This document shows positions 20,120 through 33,523 of a DNA stretch of 38,679 nucleotides, piece after piece (positions within the stretch are counted from its first letter, which is position 1; each line of letters starts with the position of its first letter). Below the pieces are notes generated by a model. That model was not told the origin of the DNA. It saw nothing but the letters and a program-made list of their open reading frames with translations, and made no database searches. The DNA comes from Candidatus Binatia bacterium. GTDB lineage: Bacteria > Desulfobacterota > Binatia > UBA9968 > JAJDTQ01. A program made the position numbers and the translations under genes. The stretch is from assembly GCA_022823055.1 (NCBI GenBank), contig JAJDXX010000078.1, forward strand, positions 1 to 38,679, written 5' to 3'.

Positions 20120-20148
20120 TTTCAATAATTACCAATTCGTGGTACAAT
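20120..20148 (+). promoter_or_regulatory. Promoter and operator of the parDE pair
   Basis: A -35-like TTTCAA/TTCAAT (20120-20126) and a -10 TACAAT (20143-20148) are spaced 16-17 bp. A perfect inverted repeat TACCA-ATTCG-TGGTA (20130-20144) covers the spacer and enters the -10. A ParD dimer binding there would block RNA polymerase, the normal autoregulation of such modules. The strong AAGGAGGTG ribosome-binding site follows at about 20158. Confidence 0.6.
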
Positions 20149-20173
20149 CTCGTGGTTAAGGAGGTGTGCGTTC

Positions 20174-20410
20174 ATGCCACGCAACACATCAGTTTCTCTC
20201 GGGGACCACTTTATGGGATTCATCAACGAGCGGGTCGAGTCGGGTCGTTACAACTCGGCCAGCGATGTGGTGCGTGCCGGGCTACGACTGCTGGAAGAGC
20301 ACGAAGTCAAGGTGGAGGCCCTCAGGGAAGCTCTCATTGAAGGCGAGCAATCCGGACCCGCCACGCCGTTCGACTTCGATGCATTCATCGCCCGCAAGAA
20401 AACGACTTGA
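20174..20410 (+). CDS. parD: ParD-like type II antitoxin
   Basis: This 78-residue antitoxin has an N-terminal ribbon-helix-helix DNA-binding fold ([42 protein letters not shown]) and a C-terminal toxin-neutralising tail with an acidic [10 protein letters not shown] segment. It is the first gene of a two-gene module with its toxin directly downstream. The start follows a very good AAGGAGGTG. It likely represses its own promoter through the palindrome at 20130-20144. The family ID rests on the [18 protein letters not shown] pattern, which is typical of ParD/CC2985-type antitoxins. Confidence 0.92.
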   Translation: MPRNTSVSLGDHFMGFINERVESGRYNSASDVVRAGLRLLEEHEVKVEALREALIEGEQSGPATPFDFDAFIARKKTT

Positions 20411-20415
20411 ATGGC

Positions 20416-20706
20416 ATGTCGGGCTATGTGCTATTCCCGGCGGCCCAGACCGACCTCGAAAGCATCTGGGACTACACAGTCGCGCATTGGGGAGTGGCGC
20501 AGGCTGAACGCTACACGCGGAATATCCAGGCAGCGTGTGAGGCGTTGAGTAAGGGTGAGTTGGTCAGCCGATCGGCCGATGACATTCGCGAGGGATACCG
20601 GAAAGTTACGGTTGGATCGCACGTGGTGTTTTTCCGCGTACGATCGGACGTTGTGGAGATCATCCGAATTTTGCATCGGAGCATGGATGTGGGACGGCAT
20701 CTGTAG
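20416..20706 (+). CDS. parE: ParE-like type II toxin (RelE/ParE superfamily)
   Basis: This 96-residue protein matches the ParE toxin pattern: LFPAAQTDLESIWDYTVAHWG at the N-terminus, AERYTRNIQAACEALS in the middle and the strand GSHVVFFRVRSDVVEIIRILHRSMDVGRHL at the end. ParE toxins poison DNA gyrase; some relatives are RNases. I start it at ATG 20416, 5 nt after the antitoxin stop; a TTG at 20407 overlapping that stop is an alternative. It looks intact, with the C-terminal RILHRSMD motif present. Confidence 0.92.
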   Translation: MSGYVLFPAAQTDLESIWDYTVAHWGVAQAERYTRNIQAACEALSKGELVSRSADDIREGYRKVTVGSHVVFFRVRSDVVEIIRILHRSMDVGRHL

Positions 20707-20757
20707 CCTCACTTCTATTGGCTTGGGGTCAGCAGCCAAGTTCCAGTTGGAGAGAAT

Positions 20758-20844
20758 ATGAAGGATTCAAGCACAGGTAAAACTCGGTCGGTGCCCAATA
20801 TCGCCAACGCTGTGAAGGAGATGGCCGCGCGCGGGACGGTGTAG
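20758..20844 (+). CDS. Short ORF (28 residues) of unknown nature
   Basis: An ATG at 20758 preceded by GGAGAG starts a 28-codon frame (MKDSSTGKTRSVPNIANAVK...) that ends at TAG 20842-20844, one base before a perfect hairpin. No family is recognised. It may be a remnant of a longer gene or a chance frame; coding evidence is limited to the ribosome-binding site. Confidence 0.25.
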   Translation: MKDSSTGKTRSVPNIANAVKEMAARGTV

Positions 20845-20860
20845 CGGAGGACGCTCCGCT
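20843..20860. terminator. Perfect 7-bp hairpin, candidate terminator
   Basis: AGCGGAG-GACG-CTCCGCT forms a hairpin 25 nt beyond the end of the minus-strand membrane-protein gene and about 135 nt after parE on the plus strand. There is no T-run on either side, so an intrinsic terminator role is uncertain. Confidence 0.35.
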
Positions 20861-20884
20861 GGTCACAGGAAGAAATTGTATGCG

Positions 20885-21145
20885 CTAAATACGCGATTCT
20901 CCGGTTTCGGTGCGGGGGGCAGGCTCTCCGTGACGCGTGAGAATGTCCTCTATCCGCCCCACGCGGCCGGTAAGGTCGGTCACACGGTCCACCAGCCAGT
21001 TCAAACGACTCTTGACTTCGTCCAAGTCCCTGTCAATACGTGCGAAGTGCTTCTGTGCATCGGCCTTGTCCGACCAGCTTACCCGCCAGTTGAACAATCC
21101 GAGCGCCACCCCTACGCCCAAGATCGCGATCATCTCGTTGCTCAT
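20885..21145 (-). CDS. Small membrane protein with coiled coil, function unknown
   Basis: This 86-residue protein has one N-terminal hydrophobic segment (IAILGVGVALGLFNW) followed by a long charged helix with heptad-like spacing (HFARIDRDLDEVKSRLNWLVDRVTDLTGRVGRIEDIL). It resembles in layout small holin-associated or XhlA-type and other membrane-anchored coiled-coil proteins, but I cannot assign a family. The ATG at 21145 has AAGGGA about 9 nt upstream. It stands alone between the ParDE pair and uvrA. The amino-acid composition argues that it is a real gene rather than a shadow. Confidence 0.6.
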   Translation of the reverse strand: MSNEMIAILGVGVALGLFNWRVSWSDKADAQKHFARIDRDLDEVKSRLNWLVDRVTDLTGRVGRIEDILTRHGEPAPRTETGESRI

Positions 21146-21281
21146 GGTTCCATCCCTTTCGCAACGCCAAGTCTACCCCAACGCACAACGGCCATCAACA
21201 TTCTTGAACACTCAACTAACTTTCTGTCTCCCATAGAGACTAATCGGATGTCGGCAGAGGAACTTTAGTCAGCGTGTCGGG

Positions 21282-27158
<5,877 letters not shown>

Positions 27159-27201
27159 GGTGGATGGGAATCGGGATGCGGGATGGCTGGTGGCGTCCGG
27201 G

Positions 27202-27501
27202 TTATCCGATGCCGAGCTTTTGCCTGGCTTCCTCGCTGATGCGGCTGGGGTCCCAGGGCGGATCCCACACGAGGTCGACGCTGGCGTCCTTGACCCCGGG
27301 GATCTCCCTGATGAGGGACTCGGCGTTGGCCGCGATCATGCCGCCCATGCCGCATCCCGGCGCGGTCAGGGTCATCTTGACCTCGACGGTGTCGTCCGCC
27401 ACCTCGACGTCATAGACGAGGCCGAGGTCGACGATGTTCACCGGGATCTCGGGGTCGTAGCAGTCCTGCAGGGCTTCATACACCTGTTCCTTGGTAACCA
27501 T
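27202..27501 (-). CDS. DUF59 / MIP18-family iron-sulfur assembly protein (SufT/PaaD-like)
   Basis: This 99-residue single-domain MIP18 protein begins MVTKEQVYEALQDCYDPEIPVNIVDLGLVYDVEV and has LTAPGCGMGGMIAANAESLI, where the Cys is the conserved family residue. The YDPEIPVNIVDLGLVY signature is typical of SufT-like proteins, which help iron-sulfur cluster maturation; the C-terminal half (VWDPPWDPSRISEEARQKLGI) is the usual family ending. The ATG at 27501 follows GGGAGGAAACC. It sits between DUF971 and uvrA in the mrp unit, and Mrp itself also carries a DUF59 domain at its N-terminus. A shared role in cluster delivery is likely; the specific target is unknown. Confidence 0.92.
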   Translation of the reverse strand: MVTKEQVYEALQDCYDPEIPVNIVDLGLVYDVEVADDTVEVKMTLTAPGCGMGGMIAANAESLIREIPGVKDASVDLVWDPPWDPSRISEEARQKLGIG

Positions 27502-27552
27502 GGTTTCCTCCCGCGGCGTCCTGTATCACCAGAGACGCTGTTGGACAGGGCA

Positions 27553-27903
27553 CTAACTCTTCTCACACTCCCCACATGGGCACAGCGAGCGCAGGTAATC
27601 GAATGTGTAGATGCCGGTGGCGTGGCCGTCGCTCCAACGGAAACTGACGGCGTAGTTGCCCACCGGCTCGATGGCCACCAGGCCCGCGTCCGGCACTTCT
27701 ACGAAACGCTTCTCGACGGCGGAGTCGTGCCCCTGGCACAGGGCGCAGGGACAGTACCCCCGGATGTACATCTTGGGATATTCCCCCACGTGCCCGTCGT
27801 CCCAGGTAATCCGCACGATGCCTTGGGCCTTGACGTGGTTTATTTCGACGGGGAACGCCACCGATGTCCTGCCTGGGTTCGTGATGTCATTCCCACTTTT
27901 CAC
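27553..27903 (-). CDS. DUF971 family protein (GBBH-like N-terminal domain)
   Basis: This 116-residue protein has the DUF971 fold, related to the N-terminal zinc domain of gamma-butyrobetaine hydroxylase: VEINHVKAQGIVRITWDDGHVGEYP, then CPCALCQGH, and a C-terminal GIYTFDYLRSLCPCGECEK. The four-Cys clusters suggest metal binding. DUF971 genes often neighbour mrp in bacteria, consistent with a role around Fe-S assembly. I use the GTG start at 27903 with GGAGG 12 nt upstream; a GTG 14 codons later (position of VAFPVEI) is an alternative. The region upstream of the start consists of repeat family B copies, so the start context has been shaped by repeats. Confidence 0.86.
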   Translation of the reverse strand: MKSGNDITNPGRTSVAFPVEINHVKAQGIVRITWDDGHVGEYPKMYIRGYCPCALCQGHDSAVEKRFVEVPDAGLVAIEPVGNYAVSFRWSDGHATGIYTFDYLRSLCPCGECEKS

Positions 27904-27910
27904 GCCGTGG

Positions 27911-28019
27911 CAAGCCTCCGTTCGGACACTGCCTGTTCCGCGGAAATGACGATTCGGGGCGTTGGTGCCGATTCTTGTCCAAGTGGAGTTTTGACACGGT
28001 CTGTTTCGCAGAAATGACG
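27911..28019 (+). repeat. Repeat family B, copies 4 and 5 between mrp and the DUF971 gene
   Basis: Copy 4 (27911-27951) ends ACTGCCTGTTCCGCGGAAAT plus GACG; copy 5 (27951-28019) begins GATTCGGGGCGTTGGTGCCG and ends TTTGACACGGTCTGTTTCGC plus AGAAATGACG. The first part of copy 5 matches, inverted, 37702-37724 with one mismatch in 23. They fill the 130-nt gap inside the mrp transcription unit. Confidence 0.6.
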
Positions 28020-28033
28020 GTTCAAGTGTCCGT

Positions 28034-29131
<1,098 letters not shown>

Positions 29132-29298
29132 GTCGCTCCTCTTCTCTCCGCCGGCGTTGCGCCGCCAGAACCGCGTGCCGAATAGTGCCATGCAGACTTC
29201 CTTGCCGTGCCGTTCCGCGCGGATCCGGTGGCCTGAAATGTTTGGGCCGGCTTTGGGCCGGACTAGAATGGCCTAATTCAAGTTTTCCGAAACATTTG

Positions 29299-29327
29299 AA
29301 TATAGACTCGCCCAGCCTCTATTTCAA
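29299..29327 (-). promoter_or_regulatory. Strong predicted promoter of the mrp unit
   Basis: On the minus strand, TTGAAA (29327-29322) and TATATT (29304-29299) are spaced by exactly 17 bp, close to consensus. The -35 overlaps the stop-codon region of the DUF4301 gene, so it is embedded in that gene's end. Transcription would start near 29292 and give a leader of about 160 nt that contains a GGGCCGG-rich small hairpin and a duplicated TTTGGGCCGG stretch. Confidence 0.6.
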
Positions 29328-30895
29328 CGTGTCAATGTCCGCACGGGCTGGTGCCGGGGGCGCAGCAGATCGAGCACGGTCTTCACCGGCGCGAAGGTCG
29401 CGGCGGGAATCTCGACGAACACCGTGTTCCAGTGCGCCATGCCGCCGTTCCAGAGACCGGGGTGTTCCAGCGCCTTGAGCGGCCGTCCGCCGCTGGACTT
29501 GACGGAGATGAACGGCCTCCGGGGGTCGCTGAAGCGCATGAGGTCGTAGCACGCTCCCGAGGGGCGGCGCACACCGCAGACCAGGTCCACCGGGTTGAAG
29601 TGGGTGGACGCGGCGAAGATATCCCGTTGGCGCGGCTCCTCCATGTCCACCTGGGACGACTCGACGATCTGGAGCGAGCACGCGCCGTCGGCGCCCCGGA
29701 CCCAGAACGGGCTGCCGCCGGGCTCGCCGGCGGACGGCACCATGCCGCACACCCGGAGCGGTCGATCCAGCGCCGAGCGCAGGAAACCGGCGCGTTCAGC
29801 CGATGGCGCGCCCTGGAGGCTGTCCGGCAGCGCCACGCACAGCGCGTCGCGGGCGAACCGCGCCGCCTCGTCCACCAGCGACGCCGCAGGGTCGCCGTGG
29901 AGCGCGTCGAGGTAATGGAACACGCGGGCCTGCACTTCCACCAGCATCCCCGCCAGCGCCTTGCGGTAGCGCACCGCGGTCCCGGCAAAGACGGCGACGT
30001 TGTCGATGTTCTGGATGAACACCAGGTCCGCCGCCAGGTCGTTGAGGTTCGCCAGGAGCGCGCCGTGGCCGCCGGGCCGGAGCGACAGGCTTCCGTCCGG
30101 CTCGCGGAACGGCTGGTTGTCGAGGGTGGCGGCCAGCGTGTCGGTGTCGGGCCGCTGGACCGAAAGGGTCACGTCGATGGAGGTATCCCGGTCCTCGTAG
30201 CGGCGGCACATGGCCGCCACATGCTCCTCCACCGCGCGCGCGTGCTCGGGGGAGACCGTGAAGTGAACGCGCACCATCCCGGTCCGGTCCCGGACGTACC
30301 TGCACGCCTCCAGCAAGTGCTCGGCAACGGGAGTGCGGCAGTCGTCCGCGTAACGATGAAACGGCACAAGACCCTTGGGCAGCGCGGCGTAGCCCATTGC
30401 GTCGGGGTCGAGGAGACAGTCGAGGATTTCGCGGAAGCGTCCGGCCCGGCACAGTGGCTGAAGCCGCTTGCCCTGCCGTTCCAGGGCAGCGTTCAACTCA
30501 GGGTAGAACGCGAAGCGTTCGAGCCCGACCATGAACTCCCGTAGCGCCGGGTATTCCGGCACATCGCGAAGGTCATCGACGGTTGCCACCGCATCCTCGG
30601 CCCGGTCCCGGGCCTCCAGCAGCGCCTGAAACATGCGGCTCGCCGCCCCCGACGCTGGAACAAACTTCAGACAGCGTCCGGCCCGCGCGGCCTCTTCGCC
30701 GCGCCGCGACAGCCGTTCCAACTCCGGCTCGTCCAGGACCGTGATGCCGTCCCCCGGCATGCAGGGACGGTCCAGCACCGCGTACGGCACGCCCGCGGCA
30801 AAGACCGCCATGTAGTCGGCGGCCTGTTCGGGCGAAATGCCGTGAGCGCGGAGCTGCCTCAGGTCGCTCTCGGAAAATGGATCGGCCATGACCAT
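29324..30895 (-). CDS. DUF4301 family protein (nucleotidyltransferase-fold relative)
   Basis: This 523-residue cytoplasmic protein belongs to DUF4301, a family of unknown function whose pattern SLSLRPGGHGALLANLNDLAADLVFIQNIDNV is clearly visible and resembles sugar-nucleotide pyrophosphorylase folds; KFVPASGAASRMFQ is the family's other conserved segment. It has no signal peptide or membrane segment. The family is, to my knowledge, best known from Bacteroidetes, so its presence here may reflect transfer or wider spread. I start it at ATG 30895 with AAGGA seven nt upstream; an ATG two codons later is possible. The ribosome-binding site abuts repeat family C, and the gene's end overlaps the mrp promoter. 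Function is unassigned. Confidence 0.82.
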   Translation of the reverse strand: MVMADPFSESDLRQLRAHGISPEQAADYMAVFAAGVPYAVLDRPCMPGDGITVLDEPELERLSRRGEEAARAGRCLKFVPASGAASRMFQALLEARDRAEDAVATVDDLRDVPEYPALREFMVGLERFAFYPELNAALERQGKRLQPLCRAGRFREILDCLLDPDAMGYAALPKGLVPFHRYADDCRTPVAEHLLEACRYVRDRTGMVRVHFTVSPEHARAVEEHVAAMCRRYEDRDTSIDVTLSVQRPDTDTLAATLDNQPFREPDGSLSLRPGGHGALLANLNDLAADLVFIQNIDNVAVFAGTAVRYRKALAGMLVEVQARVFHYLDALHGDPAASLVDEAARFARDALCVALPDSLQGAPSAERAGFLRSALDRPLRVCGMVPSAGEPGGSPFWVRGADGACSLQIVESSQVDMEEPRQRDIFAASTHFNPVDLVCGVRRPSGACYDLMRFSDPRRPFISVKSSGGRPLKALEHPGLWNGGMAHWNTVFVEIPAATFAPVKTVLDLLRPRHQPVRTLTR

Positions 30896-30899
30896 GTAT

Positions 30900-30983
30900 C
30901 CTTCGACTTCGCTCCGCGACGCTCGTCCTGAGTCCTTCGGCAAGCTCAGGACAGGCTTGTCGAAGGGCTCAGGACGAACGGGG
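30900..30983. repeat. Repeat family C: palindromic intergenic repeat
   Basis: The stretch contains GTCCTGAG (30925-30932), CTCAGGAC (30945-30952) and a second CTCAGGAC (30968-30975), with CTTCGGCAAG and CTTGTCGAAGGGC between and after them. Such CTCAGGACGAACGG-type palindromes are common intergenic repeats in many bacterial genomes. It fills most of the gap between the SET-domain gene and the DUF4301 gene and apparently supplies the AAGGA ribosome-binding site of the latter. Confidence 0.65.
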
Positions 30984-31022
30984 CATGGTACCTACCGCAA
31001 GCGTATTCCTGATTGCAGGCCC

Positions 31023-31490
31023 CTAACGGGCATCACCCAGCGTCTCTTGCACCACCTCGTCGTCGGCGTCGTTCATGTAGCCGCGGCATTCCTCAGTGCC
31101 GCATACGCACGGATACACCTCATCGCCCTGCAGCCGGTAGTCGAATGTGATCTCCTCGCCTTCCCCGATGTCCCGTTCCGCGATGAACCAGATGCGGTTG
31201 TTGATGATGTCGGCATAGGCATTGCCGTCGCAGGAATGGTTGGCGAAGCGCGCTTCGTTGCCGTTGAGCGAACCGTCCACGTCATACTTGTCGCTGAGAT
31301 TGAAGATGTAGGTGAGTTCCTCGCCGCCCCTGGACCGGGTCGCGCCCTCTCCGGCGGGGATCTTCTCGCCCTTGTACTCGATGATGCGCCGGCTCTTCCG
31401 GATCCGTTCGCCCGCAAAGAGCCCGTCCCCGTGGATCGCGGACGTCGCCACGAACACCTTCGGAAGCACGCGCTTCGATCCCTTCGCCAC
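31023..31490 (-). CDS. Compact SET-domain protein-lysine methyltransferase
   Basis: This 155-residue protein is essentially a bare SET domain with a post-SET motif. From the GTG at 31490 (behind GGGGGGAACCG) I see GDG near 21-23 in IHGDGLFA, the knot-forming RFANHSC at 81-87, the FDY motif at 116-118, and the post-SET cysteines in CVCGTEEC (128, 130, 135), which with Cys87 bind zinc. SET proteins use S-adenosylmethionine to methylate lysine. Bacterial members are widespread but few have known targets. An in-frame ATG further upstream would add residues running through a tandem direct repeat and is unlikely. It is divergent from the ThDP enzyme gene. Target protein unknown. Confidence 0.87.
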   Translation of the reverse strand: MAKGSKRVLPKVFVATSAIHGDGLFAGERIRKSRRIIEYKGEKIPAGEGATRSRGGEELTYIFNLSDKYDVDGSLNGNEARFANHSCDGNAYADIINNRIWFIAERDIGEGEEITFDYRLQGDEVYPCVCGTEECRGYMNDADDEVVQETLGDAR

Positions 31491-31557
31491 CGGTTCCCCC
31501 CGCCTTCTCCAAGACCTGCAAACGGTGGATCGTGTATAGCACTCCGCGACCGGAAAG

Positions 31558-31585
31558 TAGACCTGACAAAATAGACCTGACAAAA
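31558..31585. repeat. 14-bp perfect tandem direct repeat between divergent genes
   Basis: TAGACCTGACAAAA occurs twice back to back (31558-31571 and 31572-31585), 20 nt upstream of a TATACA (31538-31533, minus strand) that may be the -10 of the SET gene. It could be a regulator binding site or simply a slippage duplication. Confidence 0.5.
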
Positions 31586-31722
31586 GGACGTGGTGGGACT
31601 GACGCCACCGCCTTCGTCCATCGCCTTGCCCGTACTTCCTCAATCATATACCAATAGCGGCGGACCCGGCTGTTTGGCGGCTCGGAGGCGAAGTCCGCCC
31701 TCACATGCAAGGAAGGAACGAG

Positions 31723-33438
31723 ATGGCCAAGACAACTCTGTTGAATGTGACCGTGGCGGATGCCTATCTGGCGCTGCTGGCGGACCGGGGCGTGGATTAT
31801 TTCTTTGCCAACGCGGGCACGGACTTCGCGCCCATCGTGGAGGCCATGGCCAAGGCGCAGTCGCTGGAGACGCGGATTCCCGAGCCGGTCACGTGTCCGC
31901 ACGAGAACACGGCGCTGCACATGGCCATCGGCTATTACCTGGTGACGGGGAAGCCGCAGGCGGTGATGGTGCACGTCAACGTGGGCACCGCCAACGGCAT
32001 GAACGGGCTCCTGAACGCCGCCCGCGGCAACATCCCCGTGCTGTTTACCGCGGGCCGGACGCCGACCAACGAGGAGGGCCTCGACGGGCACCGGAGCCTG
32101 GACATCCACTGGACCCAGGAGATGTTCGACCAGGCATCCATGGTGCGGGAGGCGGCCAAGTGGGACTACGAGCTGCGTAACGGCAAGCAGACCGAGACCA
32201 TCGTCGACCGCGCACTGGCCGTGGCCAAGAGTGAGCCCACGGGTCCGGTGTACCTGAGCCTGCCGCGGGAGGTGCTGGCGGAACAACTGAACGAGTTCAC
32301 CTACGAGTCGCCCGGACGCCAGCACGCGGCGGCGCCGCCCTATCCCAACGCGGCGGCCACGGACGAGGCGGCGGCGCTGCTGGCGGACGCCGAGAACCCG
32401 CTGATCATCACCAACTGGGCGGGCCGGAACCCCAAGGTGTGGGAGCCCCTGGGCGCCCTGGCCGAGCGCTACGCCATCCCGGTGGTGCAGTACCGCAACC
32501 GCTACATGTCGCTGCCCACCGACCACCCCATGAACCTGGGCTACGACCTGAACCCGCTGCTGGGTCAGGCGGACGTGATCCTGGTGGTGGACGTGGCGGT
32601 GCCGTGGCTGCCGGCCACGGACAAGGTGCGCGACGACGCCAAGGTCATCCACATGGGGGCGGACCCGCTGCACAGCTACGTGCCGCTGCGCGGCCACCCC
32701 TGCGACATCGCCCTGGCGTGCGCCACCGACGCCGGCCTGGCCGTGCTGAACGAGGCCATGTCGGCGCACGAGGGCCGGGTCAAGGACCGCATCGACAAGC
32801 GCCGGAGCGCCTTGGCGGAGATGTGGCAACAGCAGCGCGACGGCTGGGCCAAGCGCCTCGACCAGGTCAAGGACAACAAGCCCGTTCACCCCATCTGGAT
32901 CACCCACTGCATCAACCAGATCAAGGGCGACGACACCATCGTCGTGAAGGAATCGGCCCTCGCGTCGACCCACATCGACATCAGCCAACCGGGCACGCTG
33001 CTCAACGCCGGCGCGGCCTCGGGCCTGGGGCACGGCCTCGGCGTCGCGCTGGGCGCCAAGCTCGCGGCCCCGGACCGGCTCGTCATCGGCACCCACGGCG
33101 ACGGCTCCTACATGTTCGGCAACCCCATCGCCAGCCACTACGTCGCGGCGGAGCAGAAGCTGCCGCACCTCACGGTCATCTTCAACAACCAGCGGTGGCA
33201 GGCCGTGCGCCGGGCCACCGTCGGCCTCAACCCCGAGGGCTACGCGGCCCAGAGCGACCACCAGCCCATCACCCTGCTCAACGCCGTGGACAAGTACGAG
33301 AAGGCGGTGGAGGTGGCCGACGGCTACGGCGAGCGGGTGGAGGACGCCGCCGACCTCATGCCCGCCCTGGAGCGCGGCCTCAAGGCGGTGGAGGTGGAGC
33401 AGCGCCAAGCGGTGATCAACGTCATCTGCTCGGCGTAG
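31723..33438 (+). CDS. ThDP-dependent enzyme of the acetolactate synthase/benzoylformate decarboxylase superfamily
   Basis: This is a 571-residue thiamine diphosphate enzyme. The ATG at 31723 follows GGAAGGAACGAG. The N-terminal PYR domain has the catalytic Glu61 in CPHENTALHMA, the central domain covers about 200-350, and the C-terminal PP domain has the ThDP/Mg motif GDG (459-461) to NN (488-489). The family includes acetolactate synthase, benzoylformate decarboxylase and oxalyl-CoA decarboxylase. I cannot tell the substrate; lack of an adjacent ilvN-type small subunit argues against a biosynthetic acetolactate synthase. The next gene, 85 nt downstream on the same strand, is cysNC. A sulfonate-related role (as for sulfopyruvate decarboxylase or sulfoacetaldehyde acetyltransferase) is possible but is speculation from context. 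Confidence 0.85.
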   Translation: MAKTTLLNVTVADAYLALLADRGVDYFFANAGTDFAPIVEAMAKAQSLETRIPEPVTCPHENTALHMAIGYYLVTGKPQAVMVHVNVGTANGMNGLLNAARGNIPVLFTAGRTPTNEEGLDGHRSLDIHWTQEMFDQASMVREAAKWDYELRNGKQTETIVDRALAVAKSEPTGPVYLSLPREVLAEQLNEFTYESPGRQHAAAPPYPNAAATDEAAALLADAENPLIITNWAGRNPKVWEPLGALAERYAIPVVQYRNRYMSLPTDHPMNLGYDLNPLLGQADVILVVDVAVPWLPATDKVRDDAKVIHMGADPLHSYVPLRGHPCDIALACATDAGLAVLNEAMSAHEGRVKDRIDKRRSALAEMWQQQRDGWAKRLDQVKDNKPVHPIWITHCINQIKGDDTIVVKESALASTHIDISQPGTLLNAGAASGLGHGLGVALGAKLAAPDRLVIGTHGDGSYMFGNPIASHYVAAEQKLPHLTVIFNNQRWQAVRRATVGLNPEGYAAQSDHQPITLLNAVDKYEKAVEVADGYGERVEDAADLMPALERGLKAVEVEQRQAVINVICSA

Positions 33439-33523
33439 CGGCCTTCGACATGCGGGCGCGGCCCGAATGGCTCGGCACCGTCCAATCGGCTGCAATCCTC
33501 CTCGTGCAGGAGGGCTACTTCCG

